Assembly (NCBI GenBank): GCA_047495785.1
Contig: JBLDXI010000017.1
Location: 1,054,001 to 1,118,000 of the forward strand
Origin: Lepidodermella squamata
Lineage: Eukaryota > Gastrotricha
Length of the DNA: 64,000 bases
Direction of reading: 5' to 3'
A model generated the notes under the pieces. That model was not told the DNA's origin, made no database searches, and saw only the letters and a program-made list of their open reading frames with translations. The translations under genes and the position numbers were made by a program. This document shows positions 25,204 to 38,400 of the stretch, in pieces. The number at the start of each line of letters is the position of its first letter. Within the stretch, counting starts at the first letter, position 1.

Positions 25204-27497
25204 GGCTGATTCCCATAAATTTATTTGCCCGTCACGCGACGCCTGTTAAGGTATGCTTTTAGAGTGAATTCAATCATTAATTTTGTTGATATCTCACTTG
25301 GTTCTCGTCCATTACAATGACTCGATAAATAACAAGTCAAATCTTCAGTACCTATAAAAGAATTCAAGAACAGTTAAGATGAAACAGTTGAGAACAAAAC
25401 GCAATGAATGACCTCGGGATATTTTAGCATAAAACCGAGCACATCCTCAAAGGCTTTTATTTCCAACTTCCAACTTCTTCAACAGCCCTTAAATATGGCT
25501 AATAACCCAAATGCTGTTAGATCTACATTGATTCTGTATTAAAAGTGTTAAAAGTGATCCAACGTGTGTTCATATCTGCATTTGATTACGGCCGATTCGG
25601 GGAAATAAACCATTGTAACTACTACTAGGTTTCAGATTAGCACGACGTTACAGCAAATTCGCGAGCTTCAAGGCTCGCTAAGGCTCACTAATAACTCTTA
25701 AGACTTTTGCAGTTCACGTAGAAATAACTGTATACGAATATTACAAGAAGAAATAGGTAGTCAAAGTAATATTTGACTTGAACATTTAGTTGGCAAAGCC
25801 AGGCGTGTCACAAGCGAGGTGATTTGCCCCAAACTAAACAAGGTGTGAGGTCTAACATCAGGATAGCTCAATTATAGAGGCGGCGATACGGGTTAATACC
25901 AGGCATGCATATCCCAGCATATCTCAGCATACCCAACTACGATTAATTGATTATCGATGACACCCCAGCTGAATTCAACCATGATCATGGCATCTGTAAG
26001 GACATATCAATCTTGAAGAATCAATTAAGTTTCAAAAGGTAGCTTCAATCGCGTTGCGTTAGCCCACTTTGAGGCCCAAGAATTGCTGTATTGCGACCAC
26101 CCAATGCTTCATTATTATAGGAAGGATGAAGCTAGGACCCTCCAACATATCTATACAAACGGATTGAGTACACGAAACACACCTGAAGTTGCTCCGAGGG
26201 TGTTCCAAAAACCATGTGTTGCAACGCCGTAACTAGGTAAAAAACTTTACATATATTATTTTGTTTGTCATTAAATGCAATGTTCATATTATTTTTAAAA
26301 AAAAACGAAAACGTTTTATAATATCACGTGACCAATCTGGATTTTCAAAAAAAGAGGGAAAAAAGGGAGGGGATACGTTCGTTCTGCAACAAGAATCTTG
26401 CAGGCGCGGTTCGCGGTTTGTTTGTCTAGAGCCCTTAAGTCATGATACCTGTTCTCCACGAAAATTAAATACGGATATGTCTGATTAGAACAACAATTGT
26501 CACCCATAACTCTGCCAAAATTGAACCCTTTGAGTATCTTTTGAGTGTTATGGCATATTTCAATAGCATTTTGGGTGGGCTGCTTACAGAGTTTCCTTCG
26601 AGAGTATCCTTCCCTAAAAGAATTTCACTGTTACTCGTTGAATAGATACCTTCTACTTTCATGTTTATCTACCCTCTACCCTTGCAAGAATTTGCTGTCG
26701 CAATAGTTACTTGTCAAACCCAGAACTCAACACTGTCTCTGATAGTAGATTTTCGGGAAAAAAAGCCCGCAAGCCCCGGGCGATTCTGATAGAGCATGTG
26801 TTTGCGTTATACATGTAGTCTTGGAGGAATGCTATATGCTATGTATGGCTTATTCCACCTGGACTTTTTCTAAAAAGAGCGTAATAGTTTCGATATGTAA
26901 TTTCGGTTCTTTTAATCATTTCCTTCATGTAGATTTCGAAAGCGCATGAAACCGAATGCATGCCGATTGCCGATTTGACATTCTCAGTTAGGGAAAACAA
27001 TTTCGGCTTTTGATATTGAAAAGCCCAAAGCCCTGATTGAGGGGAGTAGATCAGTTACTCCTGTTCATGAGCTATGCGAATTTTGATTATATAAGAGTAA
27101 TTTTCAATCGTGATTTAGGCTTACCAATTAGTAGCAATCTACTTTAATAGGTACTCCCAGCGTATTCAATGTTTATCTTCCGCTATTCGAATGGCTAACC
27201 TTTCCATCTCCTTGCAGAATTCGACTCCAGTTTTACACATAACCTCATTGATTCTGCCTCAATCCAGTTTCGCATAACATAATAAGCGTCTAATTTGTGA
27301 TAAGACTGAAAAGTGAAGCTTTTTCTTCCGCTTTACGCTATAATTTTTAATACTGCCCCTACACCCTCGCATGTTTGCCCTACTTCCTCTGTGCACTTCT
27401 TGTGTGATTCTCTTACGGCGGATGCCTTAATGATTGCATCCGTTGTTATACCCGTTATAATCTACTGACTTTTTTTAACAGCATAGTGAATCAACTT
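25204..27497. other. Intergenic region with no supported gene
   Basis: This lies between the divergent starts of the PPP1R36-like gene (minus) and the first membrane-protein gene (plus), so promoters for both are expected. Open frames at 26261-26662 are short and featureless. Acceptor-like tracts occur before 27220 and 27482. No definite promoter motif is identified. Confidence 0.5.
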
Positions 27498-28037
27498 ATG
27501 GGCGATTTAATGACCGCGGTTCCTTGCTCGTTCCACTGTTTACTGTCAATGGGAATACCATTTGCCATCCTGGTTTCTTTCGTCTTCTTCGCATATGTGG
27601 CGAAGCCTGAAAACACATTCAACGATTTGGTCAATTTGATTTGGAATTTTACGATTGCATGTGTCTTGTTGCCTTTAAATTTGATCGCTCTTCAATTCGA
27701 CGAAGCTCCCGAAGCTGACTTGTTTGTATGGTTTCCTATGAGCTTCATTGTTGCTGGCACGATAGAACCAAGGCAGCAAAAGATTAATGCTATTGCATAC
27801 GCTCATGTGATTTTGAGCGTAACATTCTCACTCTTATTGATTTATCTGCGATTTTTCCGTAGAAAATCAGCTTATCTCTTTGATATAGTGGCCAACTCTT
27901 GGTTTATCATTATCTCATGTATTTGGTTGCTTCTGGGGGCCCCTGTAGATGGTATTTCAGGCATTACGAATAAGCTGAACTCTTCTTGGATTGTTTTATC
28001 TTGCATATCTTTATTTGCGACTTTACTTAAGCTTTGA
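27498..28037 (+). CDS. Multipass membrane protein, family unknown (upstream member of a pair)
   Basis: Single open exon encoding 179 aa from the ATG at 27498. It is strongly hydrophobic, with about five or six predicted membrane segments (roughly residues 18-38, 48-66, 78-95, 98-118, 128-147 and 158-176). Short basic loops such as 'RFFRRKSAY' separate some of them. I recognise no family. A pyrimidine-rich acceptor (TTTTTTAACAG) ends at 27481, just upstream of the ATG, and the frame stays open back to it. The site may therefore be a 5'-UTR intron, an upstream coding exon or a trans-splice acceptor. The next gene starts 48 bp after this stop. Confidence 0.6.
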   Translation: MGDLMTAVPCSFHCLLSMGIPFAILVSFVFFAYVAKPENTFNDLVNLIWNFTIACVLLPLNLIALQFDEAPEADLFVWFPMSFIVAGTIEPRQQKINAIAYAHVILSVTFSLLLIYLRFFRRKSAYLFDIVANSWFIIISCIWLLLGAPVDGISGITNKLNSSWIVLSCISLFATLLKL

Positions 28038-28085
28038 AATTTCAGTAGATTTTTTGTTTAATCGAGCGAAAGTTTTCAAGTAAAA

Positions 28086-28835
28086 ATGCTGGCCGGGGTT
28101 CCAATTTCGCTGATTGCAGTTTACGGAAGCGCTTTGGTTTTTTCATTCCTCTATTTCGTTATTCTCCGCGTGCTGCGCAGGGGCAAAATCGGCTGTGGGA
28201 CGACTATCGTTGCCGTCGTGGCATTTCAAATGACCTACCTCATGTCAACGATGCAGACATACTTCATTTTCGGCGAGAAGCTGGACAAGAATGGTTCATA
28301 TGTCGAAAAGCCGTTCGATATCACTGACGTCCACGGGATTTTCAAAGACGCATCGGCTTATTCTCTGAGGCAATATGGCGAGAAAGCTGACTCTCGCATG
28401 TTTTTGGACGAATATCAGCCAACTTTGAAGGCATTATTCGGCTACGGAGCAGGTGTTATCGGCAGTTTTCTGAGTTTCTTGGTCTGCACGGGTCACCTGA
28501 CTTGCAACTCCTGCGTTTGGATCACTCAGACAATCCACGCCACCTGGTTGCTTGGCATTGTTTTCGCCTGGTACGCGCCAGAAATCCTCAGCGGCCAGAA
28601 ACATATTGTCGACCTGAACATGGTTCTCTACTGCCAAATTCCGTTGATTCTGTACTCTTTCCTGGCTATTCTGGGCGCATATTTCCGCGGTTGCAGATCT
28701 AGTGGACAGGCCTGCCCGGCGTACCCGGCGGCTCCGAAGCCTGTTCCTCAACTTATTCCGAGCACCTCAAAGCCTCAAGTTCAACAACAGCAGCAGCAGC
28801 AGCAGAAGCCGAAGGAAAAGGCGAAGAAGCATTAA
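28086..28835 (+). CDS. Multipass membrane protein with poly-Gln/Lys tail, family unknown
   Basis: Single exon, 249 aa. Hydrophobic segments lie at about residues 8-28, 38-58, 117-137, 145-164 and 180-202, with a roughly 60-residue polar loop between the second and third ('VEKPFDITDVHGIFKDASAY'). The cytosolic-looking C-terminus is Pro-rich, then has a poly-Gln run and a basic 'KPKEKAKKH' end. The start is the first ATG (28086). A consensus-like acceptor (AAATTTCAG) lies between the previous gene's stop and this ATG, and no AATAAA is present in that 48-bp gap. Membrane topology is inferred from hydropathy by eye. Confidence 0.7.
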   Translation: MLAGVPISLIAVYGSALVFSFLYFVILRVLRRGKIGCGTTIVAVVAFQMTYLMSTMQTYFIFGEKLDKNGSYVEKPFDITDVHGIFKDASAYSLRQYGEKADSRMFLDEYQPTLKALFGYGAGVIGSFLSFLVCTGHLTCNSCVWITQTIHATWLLGIVFAWYAPEILSGQKHIVDLNMVLYCQIPLILYSFLAILGAYFRGCRSSGQACPAYPAAPKPVPQLIPSTSKPQVQQQQQQQQKPKEKAKKH

Positions 28836-29482
28836 ATCATTCGATGATGATGATGCGCGCTCTTTAAAATCCAATTGGGCATCTAAATTTTTCGAGTGCT
28901 GATTTTTTGCTGGTATTTTATCCTCATTTTAGTATCTGATTTTCCGTTGTGCCACACAACTTAACGCTTTAATTTACAATTTTAATCATTGTTATTACTC
29001 CTCAGTTTTGTTTTTGATCTCCTCCGTTTTGTGCCTCAATTATTATGTCTACGTCTACCTTGAAATGATTCATATCCCTGTGTTTTTTTTGACGTTTAAT
29101 AAAAGAAAAAACGAGCCCGTTGTGCAATATATTAACTCTCTTGCCAAATACTGCCTCCTTAATAATGACTAACGTTGTCGGTTGAAAGGTCATCAGTTCA
29201 ACTGTTTAAGTGTGCTACGCTAATACGCATGACTAATCACGCCCGTGTGCCATCATGACTTTTTGGCTTGGTTTTTTCATCTCTCTGTTTGTAACCAATA
29301 ATAACAAGAATAAACCACGACATAAACCGTATTTTCTCGTTTGTTTTTTACGAAATTAGATGATATAATATGTAACCTATAATCGATCGTCGTTATCGAG
29401 ATCTAAACAAGTCAACCCGGTGAATAAAAACTTGATTTGTTGGTTGTGATCGAGCGACGTGCGATTTTGTGGTCACGCACAG
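28836..29482. other. Intergenic gap before the ELM2-SANT gene
   Basis: Apart from the AATAAA at 29098, I see no gene. The promoter and 5' UTR of the gene starting at 29483 are expected here. Confidence 0.5.
29098..29103 (+). terminator. Polyadenylation signal, downstream membrane-protein gene
   Basis: AATAAA about 260 bases after the stop at 28835. It is the first hexamer downstream and could serve both genes of the pair if they share a transcript. Confidence 0.4.
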
Positions 29483-32400
29483 ATGGATCAGTACTTCAGC
29501 CAAGAAACGGCGTATCGCCTTTTAGCCGGCCGACTGTTGGCAACGATGGTTCCGCAGATTGACACGAATGCGGCCTACGCCCACGATAGTCAAAAATATA
29601 ACGGTTTGTGCCGCATGAAACGAAAACAAATAATAATAATAATTAGAGGTTATGCTAAATGATGCGTGAGATAATGGGAGGTGCTAAATGGCGATTGATT
29701 CGTATCTTCTGCCAGTGATTGCTATCGCGCGTCATTTCCCACCGCGTGCTGTATTGTTTCCATGAGGAAATCGCGCAGGCGGCTGGCTGCTGATCGATTG
29801 ACTTTTTTAGCTTTACGCGCCCGCAAAAAACGAAGTTGGCCGCTGTATGTTTGCGTTTTTTATAAAGCCACATATATATTTTTGTATTCGTGGAGTTAAA
29901 TGGAAAAATCGATGCGCCGTTATTATACATACTGGAACAACTCGTTTTTTTCGCATTTGGCAAATACAAAAAACGCACATGAAATTTCGTATATATGTTT
30001 TTTCGTCATCGTCACGAGAGGGAGTGTGCAGGAGCGTTCGAAAACTCATTTATTTTATTTTTCCTTAAATCTACGTGTAATATTATTAATATAACATAAA
30101 TTATTGCCCCCAGCGATGTAATTTATAAAACGAGATTTCTGACTTTTTTCACCCCTATCACGGTTGAGTGAGCAGCGATTTTCGCTGTTTTTTCTCTCTT
30201 CATCTTTTTAAATATGCTCATCCACAATTTATACCCTGTGACTTGATGGCCTGTAGAAGCGGTGGGGCGTTGTAGAATTTAGGCGCTTGACACTAGTCCT
30301 GAGTTGGTTACTTTTTTGCTGATTGTCCTACGCTGATAATCCTTGAGATTAATGCGCTAGGTAATATTTTCAGCAACCACTCATCCGCGCAGACAAAAAA
30401 ATATATATAATATTATTCATTATTTAGCTCGAACAATTTCGCATTACCCGCGTGAGTTGAGGGAGGAGGGTGGATGGATGGATGGAGAAGCCGTGCGCAC
30501 ATGTGCTATTATCAATCACCCGCCAGCGTATTATTATTTAATGTACATACATGTTTTTTTCTCATCTGTTCGCTGTTAGAACAGGTGTGTAGCTGAAACT
30601 GATGAATGAATCGATAATATGTCAAGCATAAACATAGCCAGTAGTAGTGCGTTGTTGGTTCATCACCGCGTTGATCGCACCCGACCAGCCCTGCTACTAC
30701 GTATTTTTACGCTCGTTTTTCTCAATGGAAACTATGATACTTTTATCGTGTAGTAAGTAGTAAATGGCTACAGCGTCGCGTGGCTCGTAATTTTACTTAA
30801 GACCTATCTTTTGCTCACCCTAGGATATGACTAATAGGCAAAACGATTGTAATAAAACTTCTTATCGTCTACGAACACAAAAAAGCGGGGTAGCCCCCAC
30901 CCTATATGTTGGAACCGTTTTTTCTTCATATCGTGTGTAGTGCGTGGTGGTTGCATTCATGTTTTCTCAGCAGGTTTAATTTTTTCCTAGTGATGATGAT
31001 AAGATTATACGCGAAAAAGAGCACTTTATTGTTTCTTCACGTCTCGAGTATATGTGTGTTCCCCTCGACCCGCACTCATGTTTTTACTGCGATTTTTGTA
31101 GTAATGATGCTGATAATAAAAAACACCAGCAGAAAAAGTCGTCATTGGCCCGTTATGCCTGCTTTTTCCCGGGTATTGCCTTCCTTATCGCCGTTATTCA
31201 TGATGTTAATTATTTTATAGTCGAGGGCGTCTGGCTTCCTGTTTACTGTTCTCCATCCATGTAGTTTTTCTGGGGGCTTTTTCCCACTCACAGGGCCCCG
31301 ATTTCTTACCTAGATTTAACTACCAGTTGACGTATTTTTTCCTGGATTTAATTGATTCAGGTCAAATAGAAAAATTCCTCCTTAATATTTCATAAATTTT
31401 GAAATAGAATCCCATCGCTCTTAGTAACCCAATTTGAAGGGCTTAAATCAAGGTTTTAGTTGTTGAGATTATTAATTTACAAGTCCGTGCCGCTAGTTTG
31501 CGGTAGTTTTAATGGATAAATTTTTGGCTTGAATTCATGTTAATAACGGCAGAATTAATTGAAATTTAATTAGGTTGTAGAATCCCAAGAGTTGTTGAAT
31601 TAAACCGGCTTATGTTTTGAGCTTAATTGATATCTGTCTTAGTTCCAACGCATAAAGCTGTAATTTTGATACTTTCCGATTTAAATCCGCTCTTTATATC
31701 CGATTTCAAGTTGTATTACTGCGAAGCAGCGCAATCCGTGGGCGCATTTCGGGTTTATTCCGGAAATTCGTGCGTTTTGTTGAAAAATAGTCTTAAATAG
31801 GCTATTTGCAAGATTTTCTCTTGTATTGACCTTTTATTTGCTGTTAAATCAGAGCTAATTTACCGCTTTGTGCCTAGGAGAGATGTCGCCGTTATAGTAG
31901 ATTTTGTTTTGTTTACCTAAAGTGCACCGGTTATTGGTCTGAAGTATTTAAGCCTCTCGACTTCCGCTTTTCGGCGCCTTAATCCACTTGTTTGAAGCAT
32001 GCTCCGACTCTCGAGCCATCTTGACAGCTAGAAGTGTGGCGCCCTTTGATCGTGTTTCACCGTACCTATAAACAGATATTATATAGCCTCATTGTATCGC
32101 TAATAATGATATGCATGTGTGGTGCCCAGGGGGCGTAAAACGACTACAGCGACGATTCTACCTTGTATTTCGGTTACATTTACTCTGTTACAGACGTGTG
32201 GATACACTTGTCGAACAGCGTGTTTGCACTGTTTTGTGTACCCGGCGCGGTACTAGAGAGAATAGGCTACAGTCTCGTCACTCGTTTTGTTGTTTCGTAA
32301 CGCGAGAGACTGACAGCAATCACGTGTCCTGATATTAAGGTGGGTGGGTAGGGTGGTTACAAAGGTGCTAGGTTTGCTTGAACTTTTTGTAGTGCCGGGC

Positions 32401-35400
32401 AGTGTCCTCCCCTCGAAAGTGGCTACGCCTATCCGTGGCGAGCAAATAGTGACGCCTAACTAGCTCCTTGACACGTATCTCGACACGATGTAGGCACAGA
32501 AGATATAAAAGACACGGCTCATCATCATTATATTGACACCGGAATCGCTTGCCGAGCAAATGCGCGAATCGAGTTCCCATCGCGAGACCTCTCTAGGTGC
32601 ACTTTCTCACACCTTCAAATAGGTAGCGGACGTTTTTGAGAGGCGCCTAATCCTCGACTCGACCTTTCGTTACACACCACTATTCATTTCATCACATATT
32701 CTCTCGCTGTATAGGATTGACAGAGTCGTAATAATATATATTGTTTTATCAAGACCTCAAAACTGACCAAAAGTGGCTTCTAGTAGTTTCTAATAAAAAA
32801 TTTCCGTCTTGGGAGAAATCAAACAGCCGCAATGAACCATGTTTTCGACATATTACTGCGTGCGGCAACCATGGGTAGTCACGGTACGTTCAATTTTTAA
32901 TTTCTCACACCCCGTTTTAATTTTGTCGCGTAGTAGTATATCGTGGATCCATTCATAAATTTTCTCCGCTCAAGTCACGAGCAATTTTCTCTGATCGATT
33001 GAGATGAAAATATATTATTATATCACGGGTTCCATTCACGTATTATTAAGCGCAGGCGTATCTAATTAATTAAACCCGGCGAGAAGATTTCAAGTTCCGC
33101 TCTTTTTTCTCCGCATTAACGCTCTATCTCCCGAGCAAGGTGTCAGGTTTTATTTTCAATCGCGTCACAGCGCTGCGTATGTACGTATTTTTTGAAAAAT
33201 CAATGTGTTTTTGTCTTTTTGTCGAATTTTTGTTTCATCGCGCGCGCAAAGAGACACCTATAGAAGTTGTGAGCGCCAAGTATATTGTATTATCGCAATT
33301 TCGTGTGTATATTATGGCGCCAGTGTTGTAATTTTATATGCCAGCGTGCAAGCCCTCGGCAAAAGACCTCGCTCGCTCGCAAAAAATGACGACGATGACG
33401 ACGATATTATGCTAAAATGCGCGCGCGCACAGCCAATCGATATCGCTTCTTAGTTTTTTTCGTGTTTGAGTAGCTTTATTTTTTTACTCACTCTCGCTCG
33501 CTCGTTTTTTCTATGCGCCGTCGCTTTAGATCGACTACTGTTTAGTATATTTTTTATTATCTGTGGTTTTGACATCACAGATAGGCCATATTTTTTTATA
33601 AATTTTTTTCCCGTAGAGCTTAATCCAGCAAAACTAAGACATTTGTGCGTGTTGCGTCTAGCTGCCCTAATTCCACAGGTAGTTGAGTCACTTGGCCCGC
33701 TCTTATACCTATAAGCTCGGAAACAATTTTGATGAGCCATGCAAATTAAAACGCAACTATTTGTATGCCCACACACTCACTCTACTCTCTCTGGCTTTTG
33801 TTTGATCAGCTCTGATTAAATGTGGCCTGCCAGTCACCCTCTAAAATTCAAGTGCGCTCGTTATAAACTTGTTCCTGTTAAGAAAGTAAACTGCGCCCCC
33901 AACTGCGCGGGGTCAATTAGGAATGCGCGCGCGCGCCTGTCACGCTCTTTAACGTTATATTATTTATTAAGGCGGATTTTTGTGACGTGTGCGCGCAAAA
34001 ATGATTTTCGATCAGCAACACCATAACCTGTATTTGACGTCTTTGTTTTCGATGACATTAACAGGCTCGCCTGCCGATTATTCTCAACAAGTTTTTGGCT
34101 CATCGGCCAACACATCGGCGAATCACAATTCGAGCTATTCCAACTCGGCGCATAATAACTCGAGCAGCGGTGTTTTGCTGTTGAATAGCAGTCATGACTC
34201 TTCGACGTCGATCGGCAACAGCCCGGCGTCGGGTACCGATCACTCGGGCTCGTTCTCAGCCGGAACGCCTGGCAGCGTAGCAGGCATGATGAACACGAGT
34301 GGTGGCAACAATAATCATCAACGCTCGATTTCAAACTCTGGCCTCATGTTTTCGTCATCGGCAACGCCGCCCATTGCTGATATGATGTCTTCGAATGGCC
34401 AGCAACAGCAGCAACGGCGGGCTGGCAAACAAGGCGGCGGGGCGCAGTGTCCCGAATGCGATAAACGCTTCAATAATTCATCGGCTTTGGCTAAGCACAA
34501 GCTGATGTAAGTTACTCATTTTTAAATTTTTAAATTTTTAAAAAATTATGAAAAATTTCATTGTCTCCGATTTTTATTTAAATTCTGGTGAACAGTAGAA
34601 GGGCAATTTTCCAAAAAAAAATCGGACATTACTATCGATTTACACGTTTTATAGTGTCTCGTCGCGCATTTTTTCCGGAAAATTCTTTGCTTCCTTTGAT
34701 GCTTTTTTAAACTTTTTTTTCTTAATTTTAGACACAGTCAAGAAAGGCGTTACTCGTGCCCGAAGTGTGGTAAAGGCTTCAAGCGTCAGGATCATCTGTA
34801 AGTAGCTATTTCCTTGATGAAAAATTCTCGAAAAAATCTATCGATTTTTCTTGCTAGATCCGGTCACATGATGACGCACGAGGAGCAGAAGCCTTACAAG
34901 TGTTGGGTTGAAGGCTGCGATAAGTCTTACTGCGACTCGCGTTCATTAAGGCGGCACCTCGAAAACCACCACGGCCAACACATCGAATCGCCCTTCATCT
35001 GCCCACCCGAGTACTCGGCCTCAGTGCCGACGTCGATGACGAGCAACAAGCCTAGCAACATCGAATCAGCCGCCAGCCTTAAGGCGGATCAATTTTTCTC
35101 GTACGAAGACGATCGGATTCGGCAGCTGGCTGAGTTGAACAACAGCAGCCAGCCGACGCTGAACAGAATGCCGGACTGCGTGAGCCGGCAGCAACACTTC
35201 AGCCCGATCACCCCGGCGCCCACGAGCCCAGGGCGCCGCGCCACCCTAGCCTCGCAGTCGTCCCTCGCCAGTGACCGGCAGTCGACAAGTAGCGGTAACA
35301 ACATCACGATTGTCTCGTGTTCGATGTGTTCGAAAAAATTCCGCAGTCTCGCCTCGCTGAACGGGCACATGAGAATTCACGGACCGAGACGGTCGACGTT

Positions 35401-38400
35401 GAGCGGTGTGGTTAAGGAGGACGTTTCGTCGCACGACGGCCCTGCCTCGGTCGGTCACAGCCGGCCCGCCTCGCCTATGAATAACCTACGGCCAATGGTT
35501 ATGGAGGGCCTGCTTAGCACGGTTGATAAACTGCCCCTCGGCTCGACTTCGAGTGTTTTCACGCCCGGGCCGTTATCTGCGGCGCAACCCTCGCAAATGC
35601 TGGCTCATCGGCAGATTCAGAATGCGAATCAGGAGTTGATGAATCACCAGGCGAGTTTCAACAACCGCCAATCGATGGATTGCCAACAACAGCAACCGCA
35701 GCAACAGCAACAGCCGCCTGTTTTGCGGTTCCATCAACAACCACCCCTTCCATTAGCCACCGTACCCCAGCAGCAGCAGCAGCAGCAACCACAGCAGCAA
35801 CACTGCGGCCCGCTTGACCTTGCGTTCGGCAACTCCGGAAATTCGCTTAGCGCTGCGTCGCAACAGGTATAATTGAATTTTCGTGTGTCGTTGTTCCCAT
35901 TTCCGATAAATTTTGTCAAATCATTTGAGCGGAATAATTGATTTAGCCGCAGAAAACGCGTTAGTTGCAAGGAAATAATGCGAAGAAATTTGATATGCAA
36001 TGTCACGCCAAGGGGTTGAGCTAGGAAAATAAATTTCAAATCGTGTCTTAATTAGACATGTCTTTGTCAATTAGGAGTCCAACCGTAACCCTAGATCTTC
36101 GTTCGTTCCAGGGTTTTGATTTGACGAAATAAAGGCGCTGCCTGAAAGAATAGCTTCATTGCTATCCTTTCATGGGCCTTGCTTTTAGTGTAAACAAATT
36201 TTCAATCCTAGATTCGTCCAAAAATGTCAATTGACAAATATTCGGAAATTTCAAGATTGTCTGGAAAAAAATTTGCTCGATATTCAACTCAGAAGTTAAA
36301 AAAATTGAAAAATGAAAAAAACTGAGTTGATAGCTATTTCAAAATAATTGAGAATTTTCATTGAAAATTTGTAAGTATTTTTAATTTTGAGAAGTTTTTT
36401 TTTAATTTTGATATTATGGATTTTTAAGATAGATTTTTTAAATTCTCAAAATGCTTCAATTTTCCAATTTTTGTTCGATTTTCCTAACAGAATACGGATG
36501 ATTATCACATGGCGCCTTCGATGCCGTCGTACTCGCAGAGCCAGGCTGGTGGCAACCAGGGTGCCAACAACTCGACCGCCTCGCTCGCCCTCGCCATGAT
36601 GAAAGCCGCGCTGCCGAGCTCGTTCGCCGTCGACCGCGTCGACCCTCGCTCTGCCTGGCTGTCATCGCTCTACAACCCGGATACATCAAACGGCCCCATG
36701 TCGCTAATGGCCCAAATGTATCAGCAGCAGCAGCAGCAACAGCAACAGCAACAACCTAACAACCAAGTTGTTGTACCCCAACCGCCGATCTCATCGCAAT
36801 TCCAGGCGCAATGCCAGCAATCACAGCCGAAATTCACCGTGCCGCAATCGCCGGGCAGTTTCCTGAGGTCGAGATTCGGCGTGCAACCCCCGATGCCGCC
36901 GAGTTTCAACTCATCGACCTCCTGGACACCGTTCCCGAACCAACGCCAGCCGGCGCCGTTGATGAAAGACATCGGAACGAGCCCGTTCGTGACAATTCCG
37001 AAAGATCGGCAGGTCTTCTTCCCGCCGGACAGCGACGACCAAACGTCAGGGTGTCTATCGACCCAACCTCAGTGTTCACCATCGACACCCGGCACGATCA
37101 GCGTAGTCGGCGATCACCCGCCACTTAGCGCTGGCCCCCTCAGCGCTGGCTATATTAGCGTAGTTGGGACACCCCCGCAACGATCGCCGGCAATTATGTT
37201 CGGCACGCCGGGTTCGAGCAGCCACTCGGGCGGCGCGAATTCGTCATCGGCCGGCAGCGACACCCTGCCGCCGTGTCGCATGATGTCGTCGACTACGCCG
37301 TGCCCGCCCAGCCCGATTGCTATCAATACAAATACGAAGAGCAACGTGCAAATGGGGCTGTTGATGCCGGCGCCTAGTCCGCACAAACTGCCGGGCGGGC
37401 ATCACCACCGCATGCCGCCGCCTATCGACTTGCCACCCCCGCCACCGAGCTTCCGTGCTAGACCGAAATTTTTCACAATTCATGAAAATGACGAAAACAA
37501 CCATCATCATAATCAGGTTTGTGAAGAAAATTCCTCATTTTGCGGTTTTAAAATTTTCAAAAATTAAATTAAAAAAATCGAGAATTGAAATTTTAAAATT
37601 GAAAATGAAACATAAATTTGTAAACTATTTTTTCGAATTTTTTAAATTTTAAATTCGATTTTAATATTAATTTTGAAATTGTTAAATTTATAATGAAATA
37701 TGAATTTTGAATTTTTTTGAAGTTTCGATTAAGATTTTGAAATTTGAAATTTAATTTGTGAATTTTCTCAGGGCGTCGCACCTCAAAGCAGTAGTCATCA
37801 GGTGCCAGCCGGGCCGAACCAGGACAAAGAAGACCATTTGTCTGATCTGGACTCAAGCCCGGAACTCTTCGACCAGTCGGACTTCGACCCGCATATCTAC
37901 CTACGGTCTCCGCCGCAGACCGCCCCGCCGGTACTCTTCGCCGGCGGCAGTGAAATTGACGCGAAAAAGATGCGCCACTTCTCGTTCGACGACTGTGACG
38001 TCGATGCCGTGAAACAGCGCGATCTCGAGCGTGACCTGTGCACGCCGTCGCCACCGCCGCCGGAAGAACTGGCCGCGCGAGCTCAAGGCCCCCTCCCTTC
38101 CCCGGCCGCGGTTTTCAAATCACCACCGCCGTTTTTCTCGCGAAAACCCACCGAAAATTTGACCCCGGCCAAGATCGAACCAGCCGCCGCTGTCGTTGTG
38201 CCACCCCCGGTTTTAGTCACCCAGTCGTCGGAGTCGGTCAAGGTTGAAACAGCAGTGGCGACTACAACCACCCACTCTACGTCATCGGTTTCCTCCGAAC
38301 ATTCCATAACATCAGGGACGCGAAAATCGAGACCAAGACCGCCGCCGTTGCCGATTCTCGACTCGAACTACGGCCCGGTCTCGCAACTACGGGCGCATAT

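Noticed and set aside
37593-38054. 153-codon minus-strand frame
   Set aside because: It is antisense to exon 6 and the preceding intron of the ELM2-SANT gene.
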